DNA of 64,000 nucleotides from Nodosilinea sp. LEGE 07088 (GTDB lineage: Bacteria > Cyanobacteriota > Cyanobacteriia > Phormidesmidales > Phormidesmidaceae), in assembly GCF_015207395.1 (NCBI RefSeq), contig NZ_JADEWX010000013.1, positions 1 through 64,000 of the forward strand, written 5' to 3'. Below the pieces are notes generated by a model that was not told where the DNA came from, searched no databases, and was given only the letters and a program-made list of their open reading frames with translations. This document shows, piece after piece, positions 44,043 to 53,010 of the stretch; the first letter of the stretch is position 1, and each line of letters begins with the position of its first letter. A program made the translations under genes and the position numbers.

Positions 44043-44738
44043 CTAACTCTCTTTTTCCACTTGATTAAATTCCAGCTCTACTGGGGTATCGCGCCCAAAG
44101 ATAGACAGCAAAGCCTTGAGCTTACTACGCTCGGGGCTAACCTCAACGACTTCGCCCTCAAAGTCTTTGAACGGACCTGACAGCACAGTGATCTTGTCGC
44201 CAGGAGCCATATCAACTTTGACCACGGGCTTTTGCTCTTCGGCCCGCTTAAAGATGCGCTTGACTTCGCTCATGCCCAGGGGCATTGGCTTGACGTGGCC
44301 ACGACCACGTCCGTAGGCGCGGCGCTGCTCGGCTCCCACAAAATTAATGACATGGGGCGTATTTTTGACCACTGACCAGCTCTCATCATCCATGAACATA
44401 CGCACCAAGACGTAGCCAGGAAAAACCTTCTCTTCAATGTTTTGTCGAGAGCCATCTTTGCGGAGCTTGACAGCGGGGGTCTGGGGAATCTCGACCTGGA
44501 AGATGCGATTGATCACATCTAAAGTGCTAATTCGCTGCTCAAGGTTCATTTTGACGCGCTTTTCACAGCCAGATGCCACCTGGACGGCATACCAGCGGGC
44601 CTTGCGCTGGTAAAACTTAGCGGCTTCTGCATCAGCACCGTCGCCCTCGTTAGCCTCAGGAGCCGCTTGAGAGTCACTCTCAAGTTCAGCATCCAACGCA
44701 TCGTCATCGTAATTGAAATCTTCTGAAGTTAGCGTCAT
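44043..44738 (-). CDS. nusG: Transcription elongation factor NusG
   Basis: 231 aa from ATG 44738, whose ATG overlaps the secE stop (TAATG). An acidic N-terminal extension (DYDDDALDAELESDSQAA-like, about 40 residues) precedes the NGN domain (ARWYAVQVASGCEKRVKMNL, VFPGYVLVRMFMDDE) and a C-terminal KOW motif (PGDKITVLSGPFKDFEGEV). It couples RNA polymerase to Rho or ribosomes. The acidic extension is seen in other cyanobacteria too. Confidence 0.96.
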   Translation of the reverse strand: MTLTSEDFNYDDDALDAELESDSQAAPEANEGDGADAEAAKFYQRKARWYAVQVASGCEKRVKMNLEQRISTLDVINRIFQVEIPQTPAVKLRKDGSRQNIEEKVFPGYVLVRMFMDDESWSVVKNTPHVINFVGAEQRRAYGRGRGHVKPMPLGMSEVKRIFKRAEEQKPVVKVDMAPGDKITVLSGPFKDFEGEVVEVSPERSKLKALLSIFGRDTPVELEFNQVEKES

Positions 44739-44986
44739 TAGAATACCTGCCCTGAAACCCACCCAAATAGTCGGTCGACAAGGTAAATCACTGTCGCAGA
44801 GAGACTAACCATCAGAATGACAGCGGCAGACTCGCTAATTAGCTGCTGTCGACTTGGCCAAACTACCTTGCCCAGCTCTTCTTTAGTGCCTTGAAGAAAA
44901 GCACCGACGCTAAAGCCATCCTCAGATGTGGCTTGGGCACTGGCGGCTTTACCTTTTGATTCGATTGCGGCGTCTTTTTTAACCAC
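44738..44986 (-). CDS. secE: Preprotein translocase subunit SecE
   Basis: 82 aa. A single C-terminal membrane helix follows the family signature (GTKEELGKVVWPSRQQLISES). The short one-helix form is usual for cyanobacteria and most bacteria. Its stop overlaps the nusG start by one base, giving tight coupling. It clamps SecY in the plasma/thylakoid translocon. Confidence 0.96.
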   Translation of the reverse strand: MVKKDAAIESKGKAASAQATSEDGFSVGAFLQGTKEELGKVVWPSRQQLISESAAVILMVSLSATVIYLVDRLFGWVSGQVF

Positions 44987-45211
44987 TGGCTTGGCTCCTG
45001 TTGGCGCTTATCCGAACTGACTGATTGGGAAAAAGGCGTTGGCAAAGCCAATCTCACCAATCAATAAGGCTTGGGCTCAGCAAATTAACACCTTGGCCTG
45101 CTTGACCCTATTTTGCTCTAAAAGAAGTAGGGAGCGACAATACTCAAAGTCTCAGGCTGCTCCGGATGACAGAAGCTTAAGTACTTGAACATTGTCGCTA
45201 CCACAACTCAG

Positions 45212-45284
45212 CGCGCCCTGGAGGACTCGAACCCCCGACATCGGGTTTTGGAGACCCGCGTTCTACCAACTGAACTAAGGACGC
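45212..45284 (-). tRNA. trnW: tRNA-Trp (CCA anticodon)
   Basis: 73 nt on the minus strand. Acceptor GCGTCCT pairs with AGGGCGC (one G-U), the D-arm is GTTCAGTTGGTAGAAC, the anticodon stem CGGGT/ACCCG encloses CTCCAAA with anticodon CCA, and the T-arm carries GGTTCGAGTCC. The 3' CCA is not encoded. It sits between rplS and secE, a common cyanobacterial arrangement. Confidence 0.97.
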
Positions 45285-45315
45285 ATGGAGCCAGGTGCCG
45301 TGCACTGAGACTCAA

Positions 45316-45339
45316 CCCAATCAATTCTAGTTGATTGGG
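45316..45339 (-). terminator. Hairpin over the rplS stop codon
   Basis: Perfect 9-bp stem CCCAATCAA/TTGATTGGG; the loop holds CTAG, including the rplS TAG stop. On the minus strand it is followed only by TTGAGT, so termination would be partial and the downstream tRNA could be co-transcribed. Confidence 0.55.
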
Positions 45340-45692
45340 CGATCGAAACGCTGCTTGAGGCGAGTTGCCTTGCCGACGCGATCGCGCAGATAGTAGAGTT
45401 TGGCACGGCGTGCCTTACCCCGACGCAACACGGTAATACTGGCAACCTTGGGCGCATGCAGCAGGAAGACCCGCTCTACACCAATCCCCTGGAAGATTTT
45501 TCGTACCGTGATGGAACGATTAATACCGCCGTTACGCATGGCGATAATAGTGCCCTCGTAGGGCTGAATCCGCTCTTTACCCCCCTCCTGAATCCGCACG
45601 CCAACACGAATCGTGTCACCGACGTAGATAGTGGGCAGGTCAGTCTTTAACTGCTCCGCTTCAATCGAGCGGATGATTTCCTCTGCGTTCAT
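45327..45692 (-). CDS. rplS: 50S ribosomal protein L19
   Basis: 121 aa. L19 signatures are all here: [62 protein letters not shown], and [20 protein letters not shown]. It bridges the 30S interface in the 50S subunit. It leads the minus-strand cluster rplS, trnW, secE, nusG, rplK, rplA, rplJ, rplL. Confidence 0.98.
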   Translation of the reverse strand: MNAEEIIRSIEAEQLKTDLPTIYVGDTIRVGVRIQEGGKERIQPYEGTIIAMRNGGINRSITVRKIFQGIGVERVFLLHAPKVASITVLRRGKARRAKLYYLRDRVGKATRLKQRFDRPIN

Positions 45693-45887
45693 AGGGCCTG
45701 CAAATGTGCACGGTCTATGATTATAGACTATAGAAGGCGTTTATTGATAGCCCAGGCCAACGTTTTTCTGGGTTGGTCATTATGGGGCGTGAAGCTGGGC
45801 ATTCTATGGTGGCTTTGGGCATAGTGTGATTGGCATGGTGCCCCGTTTTCTACACTAAACTCAATCAGCCCCGGTTATTCCCCGGTT

Positions 45888-48119
45888 ATGTCTAACCTAC
45901 CCGTTGCCCCACTATCTGCCGAGAGTGTTTCGCCCCCGGCTAAGGAGCTGGATGCGATCGCTACCCCTGTGTGGCTGATCGACCAACAACACCGCTGGCG
46001 TTTTTTGAATCGGGCCTCTACGGTGCTGCTAGGGGATAGTTTAGCGGCTCTAGTGGGGCAGCCGCTGGTTGAAATCTTGGGGCCAACAGTAGCCCAAGAC
46101 ATCGCTACCGCAGGGCAGCAGGCCCTGGCCAGCGGCCAGGGCCAAACCCAGACTGTGACGATGAGCGATCCCGCTGGGGAGTCTCACCATCTGGCCGTGA
46201 CCATCCACCCCTTTTTGACCACTGGCGGTGAGGCGCTACTGATGGCGACCCTACAGGACATGACCCCGCTCCAGGAGGTCGAGCAAACTCTACAGCGACA
46301 GTCGGAGCGGGAGCGGCTCTTGGGAGCGATCGCCCAGCACCTCCTGCAATCGATCAACTCTGAGGATTTGCTGCAAACAACGGTCAACGAGGTGCGTCGC
46401 TTTTTGCGCATCGATCGGGTGCTGTTCTATAGCTTTGACCCTGATTACAACGGTGTCGTTGCTGAGTCAGCTAGCGACACCCTGCCAACGGAGCAAACCA
46501 CAGACCAAGCCGATTTAAGCTTCATGACCGCCGATTTGATGCGCTATCGCCAGGGCGAGATGGAGGTGATCGATGATATTGCCACGGCAGACCTGCCCCC
46601 TGCCTACCGAGAGCGGTTTGCCCAGGCCCAGATTCAGGCTTGTCTGAGTGTCCCGATTGTACAGGGAGAAGAAGCTCTCTACGGTCTGGTGTGCGCCCTC
46701 AACTGCAGTAGCCCCCGCCCTTGGGCCAGTTGGGAAATTGAAACCCTGCGCGAGGTCGCCACTCAGGTGGGCGGGGCGATTAAGCAGGCCCGCCTATATC
46801 ACCAGGTACAACAGCTGAATACCGACTTAGAGCGGCAGGTCACCCAGCGTACTGAGCAGTTGCAAACAGCCCTAGAATTTGAGGCCACCCTCAAGCGCAT
46901 TACCGACCGGGTGCGCGACAGCTTAGACGTCAACCAGATTATGCTGACGGCGGTAAAAGAGCTGACGGAAGCCCTGGACGTTAAAGGGTCTAACACCTCG
47001 CTGTATGACTTAGAGCAGGGCACCTCGACCATCTATTACGAGTACAACAGCTCTAGCCCGTCTTACCAGGGGCGGGTGGCGCTGATGGAGGCGTTTCCAG
47101 AGGTATACCACCAGCTACTAGACGGGCAGTACTTTCAGTTTTGCTCGGTAGAGCCCAACCCGGTGCGGGGCTATGTGGCGATGCTGGCCTGCCCGATTGT
47201 GGATGATCGGGGAGTGCTGGGGGATTTGTGGCTGATCAATGGCCGTGACTACGGCTTTAACGACATTGAAATTCGTCTGGTGCAACAGGTGGCCAACCAA
47301 TGTGCGATCGCAATTCGTCAGGCCCGTCTGTATCAGGCAGCTCAGTCGCAGGTGGCCGAACTCGAGCGCCTCAACACGCTCAAAGACGATTTTCTCAGCA
47401 CGGTTTCCCACGAGTTGCGTACCCCGGTTACCAGCATGCGAGTCGCCCTGCAGCTGTTGGGGGCCACTCTCAACCAGGAATTTGACCTCACCGCCGATCT
47501 GCACAAACCCAAGGAAGAACAATCCCGCATTGGCCGCTATTACAACATTTTGCAGGAGGAGTGCGAGCGCGAGATTAGCTTAATCAATGACCTGCTCGAC
47601 CTGCAACGGCTCGATGTGGGCAATCATCCGCTACAGCCCGAGCCCATTTTGCTCGACACCTGGCTGACGGGGTGGATCGACAGCTTTGTGACCCGGGCTA
47701 GAAGCCGCAATCAAACCCTGACTCTGGCCACGGCCTCAGCCCTGCCTGTGATCTACAGTGACCTGGCCAGCCTGGAGCGGGTGCTAGCCGAGTTGCTCAA
47801 CAATGCCTGCAAATACACGCCCCCCGGCGAGCATATTCACCTCACGGTGCACCCCCATGCCACCCAGCCCCAGGACTATGTATGTCTGGTATTAACCAAT
47901 ACTGGCGTCATGATTCCGGCGGCGGAAATGACCCGTATTTTTGATAAGTTTTATCGAGTACCCAGTGCCGATCCCTGGAAACAGGGGGGCACCGGCCTGG
48001 GGCTAGCGCTGGTGAAAAAGCTGATACTTCACCTGGGCGGCGACATCGAGGTGACCAGCGACTCCAATCAAACCTGCTTTACGATCATGCTGCCGATTCA
48101 GCCGGCCCTGACTCGATAG
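45888..48119 (+). CDS. PAS-GAF-GAF histidine kinase
   Basis: 743 aa, soluble. PAS at about 20-135, GAF at about 145-310 (DRVLFYSFDPDYNGVVAES, LSVPIVQGEEALYGLVCA), a coiled linker, a second GAF at about 335-485, then HisKA with His near 508 (DDFLSTVSHELRTPVTSM) and HATPase (ELLNNACKYTPPGEHI, GGTGLGLALVKKLILHLGGD). No bilin-type Cys is evident in either GAF. No response regulator gene is adjacent. Divergent from rplS. Confidence 0.92.
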   Translation: MSNLPVAPLSAESVSPPAKELDAIATPVWLIDQQHRWRFLNRASTVLLGDSLAALVGQPLVEILGPTVAQDIATAGQQALASGQGQTQTVTMSDPAGESHHLAVTIHPFLTTGGEALLMATLQDMTPLQEVEQTLQRQSERERLLGAIAQHLLQSINSEDLLQTTVNEVRRFLRIDRVLFYSFDPDYNGVVAESASDTLPTEQTTDQADLSFMTADLMRYRQGEMEVIDDIATADLPPAYRERFAQAQIQACLSVPIVQGEEALYGLVCALNCSSPRPWASWEIETLREVATQVGGAIKQARLYHQVQQLNTDLERQVTQRTEQLQTALEFEATLKRITDRVRDSLDVNQIMLTAVKELTEALDVKGSNTSLYDLEQGTSTIYYEYNSSSPSYQGRVALMEAFPEVYHQLLDGQYFQFCSVEPNPVRGYVAMLACPIVDDRGVLGDLWLINGRDYGFNDIEIRLVQQVANQCAIAIRQARLYQAAQSQVAELERLNTLKDDFLSTVSHELRTPVTSMRVALQLLGATLNQEFDLTADLHKPKEEQSRIGRYYNILQEECEREISLINDLLDLQRLDVGNHPLQPEPILLDTWLTGWIDSFVTRARSRNQTLTLATASALPVIYSDLASLERVLAELLNNACKYTPPGEHIHLTVHPHATQPQDYVCLVLTNTGVMIPAAEMTRIFDKFYRVPSADPWKQGGTGLGLALVKKLILHLGGDIEVTSDSNQTCFTIMLPIQPALTR

Positions 48120-48170
48120 CCGCTGACCCGATAGGATAGGAATAGGTTTCTCATCCTGAGGTTAAACGCT

Positions 48171-48854
48171 ATGGACAGTGCCGCCCCCGAAGCAACCCCT
48201 GAAGCAACCGTCGTCTACTCGGGGCAGTTTGGCGACTACACCATTACCGCAGGCGATCGCCGGGGGGTAGTACTCTACCGAGCCGGTCTAATGGTTGCGG
48301 CTCTGGCCTTTGGAGTGGGTAGCGCGATCGCGCTCTTTTTCAACCAAACCCCTGCTCTGGTACAGGCTATCAGCCTCCTCTACACGGTGTTTTGGCTGGG
48401 GCTAGGGCTGAGTTTAGCGACCATTCACATTTACCTGGTGCCGCTGCATCGGCTGTTGCAGGGGGTCTGGCTAGTGGGCGGGTTAGCCTCTCTGGTGCTA
48501 TCTCACCGCATTGATGGCCCGCTGGCCCAGACGGTGGTGGAGCAACCCCAGGTAATTTGGGGGCTAGGGTTTACCTTTGTGGCCCTGACCGGCATTTTCT
48601 TTAAAGAGGCCTTCTGTTTTGACCGGCTGGAAACTAAGCTGCTGACGCCGCTAGTACCGCTGCTGCTCATGGGGCACCTGCTAGGTTGGTTACCGCTGGA
48701 GGCTGAACGGGGATTACTGGCCGCCTGGGCCGGTCTATTTTTGGTATTTGCGCTGCGCAAAGTTGTGCAGCCCATCGTGCCGGACATTGGCGATAAGTCG
48801 GTGTTTGCTTACCTCAAACAGCCGCGATCCTCTGCCCCGAGCTCGTCTCTATAG
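48171..48854 (+). CDS. DUF2301 membrane protein
   Basis: 227 aa with six hydrophobic segments (from VLYRAGLMVAALAFGVGSAI on). The central FTFVALTGIFFKEAFCFDRLET is typical of the cyanobacterial/plant DUF2301 family. Function unknown. It lies 51 bp after the histidine kinase and 20 bp before the P450 gene, so these may form one transcript. Confidence 0.78.
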   Translation: MDSAAPEATPEATVVYSGQFGDYTITAGDRRGVVLYRAGLMVAALAFGVGSAIALFFNQTPALVQAISLLYTVFWLGLGLSLATIHIYLVPLHRLLQGVWLVGGLASLVLSHRIDGPLAQTVVEQPQVIWGLGFTFVALTGIFFKEAFCFDRLETKLLTPLVPLLLMGHLLGWLPLEAERGLLAAWAGLFLVFALRKVVQPIVPDIGDKSVFAYLKQPRSSAPSSSL

Positions 48855-48874
48855 CTCACGGGATACCCCTTTCC

Positions 48875-50251
48875 ATGGCTGCTCTTCCTGGTTCTAAAGC
48901 GCCTTTTTGGCGGCGGGCACCCAAGCTCATACTGCGCCCGCTGGACTACTTTGAAGACAACTATCGCCGCTACGGATCGGTGTTTCAGGTGGGGGCCTCT
49001 TCCCCACCCTCGATCTATGTGGCTGACCCGGTCGTGATTCAGGGAATTTTTCAGGCCGATGCGGCTCAGTTTCACGTGCCGGCCCAAAATGTGGGCAGCG
49101 GATTGACCTTCTTACTGGGCAACCAATCGCTGCTGCTGCTGGACGGGGAGCGCCACCGCCGCCATCGGCGGCTGTTGATGCCGCCGTTTCACGGCGATCG
49201 CATGCGGGCCTACGGCGATGTCATCTGCACCCTGACGCAGCAGGCGATGGCCGATTGGCACCCAGGTCAGGCCTTTAACCTGCGGGCCGCGATGCAGGAT
49301 ATTACCCTGCGGGTGATTCTCAAGGCGGTGTTTGGCTTGGCCGATGGCGATCGCTACGATCGCCTCCGCCAGTTACTCAGCCAGCTACTAGAGGGGCTGG
49401 GCACGCCCCTGAGCGCATTTTTTATTTTCTTTCCGGGCCTGCAGCGTGATCTGGGGCCCATGAGCCCCTGGGGGCGGTTTGTGCGCATCAAGGCCGAAAT
49501 TGATGCCTTGATCTACGCCGAGATCGACGATCGCCGCCGTCATCCTCACCCTGACAGTACCGATATTCTCTCGTTGATGATCAGCGCCCGCGACGACCAG
49601 GGCCAGCCCCTCAGCGATGGCGAGCTCCACGACGAGTTGATGACCCTGCTGGTGGCGGGCCACGAAACCACTGCCTCGGCCCTGACCTGGGCGCTGTATT
49701 GGGTGCACTGGCTGCCCGAAGTGGGCGATCGCGCTCACCAGGAACTCGATCGCCTCGGCCCCGACCCCGACCCCCTCGCCATGGCTAGCCAGCCCTACCT
49801 GACCGCTCTCTGTCAGGAGACCCTGCGCATTTACCCGGTCGCCCCCACCACGGGCATTCGCATCGTCAGCGAGCCGATGACGGTGGCGGGCTATGAGTTT
49901 CCGACCGGGGCGGTGCTGTTTCTCAATATCTACCTGGTGCACCACCGCGAAGATCTATACCCCGAGCCAGACAATTTTAGGCCCGAACGATTTCTAGAAC
50001 GGCAGTATTCAGCCGCTGAGTTTTTGCCCTTTGGCGGCGGCCATCGCAGCTGCATTGGCATGGCCTTTGCCCTGATGGAAATGAAGCTGGTGCTGGCCAC
50101 GGTGCTGCGTCAATGGGATTTGGCTCTGCCGGAGCGCGATCGCCGTCTCCTTAAACCCGTGCGCCGGGGGCTGACCCTAGCTGCCCCCGGCCATCTACAA
50201 CTGGTGCCTACCGCTCGCCGGGTAGTACCGCCGCAGGCGGCTTTTGCCTGA
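48875..50251 (+). CDS. Cytochrome P450 (CYP110-like)
   Basis: 458 aa. The I-helix is LVAGHETTASALTWAL, the ExxR is in CQETLRIYP, and the haem-ligand loop is FGGGHRSCIGMAFA with Cys as thiolate ligand. The ordering and the RHRRHRRLLMPPFHG motif point to the CYP110 group common in cyanobacteria, which oxidises fatty acids or terpenoids; the substrate here is not known. No membrane anchor. Confidence 0.9.
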   Translation: MAALPGSKAPFWRRAPKLILRPLDYFEDNYRRYGSVFQVGASSPPSIYVADPVVIQGIFQADAAQFHVPAQNVGSGLTFLLGNQSLLLLDGERHRRHRRLLMPPFHGDRMRAYGDVICTLTQQAMADWHPGQAFNLRAAMQDITLRVILKAVFGLADGDRYDRLRQLLSQLLEGLGTPLSAFFIFFPGLQRDLGPMSPWGRFVRIKAEIDALIYAEIDDRRRHPHPDSTDILSLMISARDDQGQPLSDGELHDELMTLLVAGHETTASALTWALYWVHWLPEVGDRAHQELDRLGPDPDPLAMASQPYLTALCQETLRIYPVAPTTGIRIVSEPMTVAGYEFPTGAVLFLNIYLVHHREDLYPEPDNFRPERFLERQYSAAEFLPFGGGHRSCIGMAFALMEMKLVLATVLRQWDLALPERDRRLLKPVRRGLTLAAPGHLQLVPTARRVVPPQAAFA

Positions 50252-50285
50252 AAGGGTTGAACCCCCGGGTAGAGCTCACCCTAGG

Positions 50286-50340
50286 GCTAGGGAGCCAAGC
50301 GATCCGGAACGGTGGACATATTTCAGCCTTTGGGTACTAG
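50286..50340. repeat. Partial family 2 CTAG element
   Basis: About 55 bp matching the inner half of 60926-61036 in inverted orientation (core GGATCGCTTGGCTCCC read on the minus strand), ending in the CTAG at 50337-50340 that also starts the next element. The other half is absent. Confidence 0.75.
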
Positions 50341-50447
50341 TACTCTGAGGCGGAAATAACCCAGCTGTTTACTCACGCGGAAACCCTTATGAGACCTGGG
50401 GTTCCCGTTCTGCCTTCTGCCTTCTTACTTCTGCCTTTCAGTACTAG
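50337..50447. repeat. CTAG-bounded element, family 1 copy B
   Basis: 111 bp, ends CTAGTACTC and GTACTAG. Nearly identical to the inverse of 16110-16220. It shares its left CTAG with the partial family 2 element. Confidence 0.88.
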
Positions 50448-50544
50448 GAAGAGCGCCAAAAACGTCAAACGGGCACCGTGCCAGGGCAGATGGGGTCGCA
50501 GCGCAGCTTGAATTCGGCTCATCTCGTTCATCAGGAGGGTGATG

Positions 50545-50652
50545 CTAGAGCATCGGTACAGGATGGCTAAAAACCCGGTTTCTTTGTCACTGCCCTAACG
50601 GCATGACTGGCATTCTGGCCGAGAAACCGGGTTTCTGTACCGGCGTTCTAGG
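50545..50652. repeat. CTAG-bounded element, family 3 copy 1
   Basis: 108 bp, identical as far as I could check to 57728-57835. Inner palindromes AAACCCGGTTT and AAACCGGGTTT flank a centre (GTCACTGCCCTAACGGCATG and following), and the outer ends CTAGAGCATCGGTACAG and CTGTACCGGCGTTCTAG are imperfect inverted repeats. The rest of 50252-50854 holds no gene. Confidence 0.9.
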
Positions 50653-50854
50653 GGTGTGGTAATTTCTAGCTCATCTCCTCACCCCTGGGCTGGTCAAATT
50701 CTCTTCAGCGCTAGCCCTCTGCTCTTATTCAAATTTTGTCCCTTTACCTTGAACTTTTGTTATTGCATTAGGGGATGGTGGTATCGGTTACATCTAAACT
50801 GTGGCTCAGTTTCTATGCTTAGCTAATAAGTAGTTGCTACCTCAAAACCAGGCG

Positions 50855-51850
50855 ATGATAAACCATGGCATGACGGATAACGGTGCTGCCGTTGACACCT
50901 CAGAACAACCTCTCCCTAAAGCACCTTCGACTAAAAAAGACAAGAAATCCGCTAAAAAAGACAAGAAAGCTGCCAAAAAGAATGAGCTAAAAACCAAGCA
51001 ACAGAAAAAGAAAAAGCACAAAGGCTCAGAGCGAGAAGTCTTTATCCATCTCTCTGAGGCGGAGGGCAGCTCAAAACTACCCAAAAAGTTTTATGAGCAC
51101 GAGCTGGCTCGCTTACAGGTAGAGCTGGTCAAGATGCAGTATTGGGTTAAACATACGGGCACCCGCATCGTCATTCTGTTTGAGGGACGTGATGCGGCCG
51201 GCAAAGGGGGCACGATTAAACGCATTACCGAGCCTCTCAACCCTCGGGGGTGCCGGGTAGTGGCCCTGGGCACACCCAGCGATCGCGAAAAAACTGAATG
51301 GTACTTTCAGCGCTATGTCGCGCACCTGCCCGCAGCGGGGGAAATTGTCTGCTTTGACCGCAGCTGGTATAACCGGGCCGGGGTCGAGCATGTGATGGGG
51401 TTCTGCACCGATGAGCAGTACCAGGAGTTCATGCAAACCTGCCCAGAGTTTGAACGCATGTTGGTCAGATCCGGCATTATTTTGCTGAAGTACTGGTTTT
51501 CGGTCAGCGACGACGAACAGGAGCGGCGCTTTCAATCTCGCACAACCGATCCGGCCCGGCGCTGGAAACTAAGCCCAATGGATTTGGAGTCGCGCGATCG
51601 CTGGGCAGAATATTCCCAAGCTAAAGACACCATGTTTGCCCATACCAATATTCCTGAAGCCCCCTGGTTCACCGTCGAAGCCGACGATAAAAAACGGGCG
51701 CGCCTCAACTGCATCAGCCACTTTTTGAGCAAAATTCCCTATGTTGACATGACGCCAGAGCCCCTAGAACTCGCCCCTCGCAAGCGTGCCCCCCAGGGCT
51801 ATGTGCGCCCCCCTCTCAACGAGCAGTTTTTTGTTCCCCAGCAATATTGA
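50855..51850 (+). CDS. ppk2: Polyphosphate kinase 2 (PPK2)
   Basis: 331 aa from ATG 50855 (a TTG at 50834 or an ATG at 50870 are alternatives). A Lys-rich N-terminus (KKDKKSAKKDKKAAKKNE-like, about 60 residues) precedes the PPK2 core: Walker A FEGRDAAGKGGTIKRI, FDRSWYNRAGVEHVMGF (Walker B region), and the lid ERRFQSRTTDPARRWKLS. The enzyme uses polyphosphate to phosphorylate GDP/ADP or nucleoside monophosphates, depending on class. The poly-Lys leader may aid polyphosphate binding (inference). Confidence 0.93.
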   Translation: MINHGMTDNGAAVDTSEQPLPKAPSTKKDKKSAKKDKKAAKKNELKTKQQKKKKHKGSEREVFIHLSEAEGSSKLPKKFYEHELARLQVELVKMQYWVKHTGTRIVILFEGRDAAGKGGTIKRITEPLNPRGCRVVALGTPSDREKTEWYFQRYVAHLPAAGEIVCFDRSWYNRAGVEHVMGFCTDEQYQEFMQTCPEFERMLVRSGIILLKYWFSVSDDEQERRFQSRTTDPARRWKLSPMDLESRDRWAEYSQAKDTMFAHTNIPEAPWFTVEADDKKRARLNCISHFLSKIPYVDMTPEPLELAPRKRAPQGYVRPPLNEQFFVPQQY

Positions 51851-51998
51851 TAGGAAGATACATCGCTACTGCAATGGTTAGCTTGCTTGAACAGAGATAG
51901 GCGATCGCAGGGGCGGTTAAGTTGCGAGGGAGTAGGAATCATCTAAAAGTGCCCCCGCAGTGTTCGTTTAAGGCAGGGGCCTGACTAATAAACCTGTT

Positions 51999-52148
51999 GT
52001 GAATTTAGGCAATAACCGTACCTTCAAGAAACCTCTCACACCGTCGAGCAATGACCGCTTGCTTCGAGCCTTGACCGGGCTGAATCTCAAAGCCTTTGAG
52101 ACGTTATTGGTCGCAGAGATGCTGCTCTTGAAACGGGTTTATCCTTAA
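51999..52148 (+). pseudogene. Possible transposase N-terminal remnant
   Basis: From a GTG at 51999 the frame reads TPSSNDRLLRALTGLNLKAF and ETLLVAEMLLLKRVYP before TAA. The segment LLRALTGLNLKAFETLL resembles the first helices of IS4/IS5-type transposases common in cyanobacteria. Only about 49 residues remain, so the element is dead. Confidence 0.4.
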
Positions 52149-52294
52149 ACCAGTTTCTGGAGGAAGGTCCCTATAGCTGGGAGCAGGTATTTGACGAGGG
52201 GTTTCCTGAGAGGCTTGGCCACACTACTCTGCTTTAGAAACAACCCCGCAGTGATGCATCGCTTTGCGAATGCACCCTACGAGCAAAAGCAATT

Positions 52295-52519
52295 TCACAG
52301 CGATGCTACAAACAACTTCCTCTCACGATCTGCCGCAAAAGCAAGACAAGCTTTGATATCTTCTGAGGTGAGTTCCGAAAAATCTTCTAGAATTTCTGCT
52401 TCGGTCATTCCACCTGCTAGATATTCAAAGATATCGTACACAGTGATTCGCATTCCCCGAATACATGGCTTGCCACTGCGCTTTCCAGGCTCGATCGTAA
52501 TAATGTCTTGGTAGTTTAT
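52295..52519 (-). pseudogene. DUF433 antitoxin-like gene without a start codon
   Basis: A 74-codon frame reads NYQDIITIEPGKRSGKPCIR, GMRITVYDIFEYLAGGMTEA and then EDFSELTSEDIKACLAFAAD, a complete DUF433 domain. The codon where Met is expected (before NYQD) is ATA at 52517-52519, and no ATG, GTG or TTG lies upstream before a stop. DUF433 proteins are usually antitoxins of DUF5615 toxins; no toxin follows. The gene appears silenced by loss of its start, unless ATA is used. Confidence 0.7.
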
Positions 52520-52592
52520 AAAATGCTATGAGGGAAAAATATCTGCTTAACATTATACCGAAACTTTTTTCTGCCGCAGACAGAGAATACTT

Positions 52593-52886
52593 CTAGAGTT
52601 TATCTGCAATATGCTGAGCAGCCTCTGCCGAAGTCCTCACTGGAATGATTTCAAAATGACCGAGATCGCTCCAAGCTTCGATCCAAACCTCGAACAAGGC
52701 TAGGTCATCCGTTCGCATTAGCTGGAAGCACCGGAAATAGTCTAAATCTATCCAACTGTCTACATACTCAAGACCGGCTGGCAATTGACGACCACGATCG
52801 CGGGCACGACGGTAAATATCAACAGCCGCTCCTGCATTGAAATATTCGATTTCTGCGGAACCAAACCGGAGGCGTTTAGATATCGG
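52593..52886 (-). pseudogene. DUF3303-like gene truncated at its 5' end
   Basis: The frame gives IEYFNAGAAVDIYRRARDRG, LPAGLEYVDSWIDLDYFRCF, and QLMRTDDLALFEVWIEAWSD, then FEIIPVRTSAEAAQHIADKL. This matches the DUF3303 protein core. The expected first few residues and start codon are replaced by unrelated sequence, and a TAG at 52887 closes the frame. A TTG inside could start a shortened product. Confidence 0.6.
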
Positions 52887-53010
52887 CTAGGCAAAGCGAC
52901 CGAGTGGCTGGGTCAGCCCCCATCTCCATCGGGCGCAGCGGCAAGTACATTGGCGTGATTACCTGCAGGCGAGGCAGGCGATCGCAGAGGCGATCGCGTC
53001 AAGTCAGCCC

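Noticed and set aside
49388-49945. 185-codon minus-strand open frame
   Set aside because: Shadow of the P450 gene; no start signal or family features.
52191-52514. 107-codon plus-strand open frame
   Set aside because: It is antisense to the recognisable DUF433 frame.
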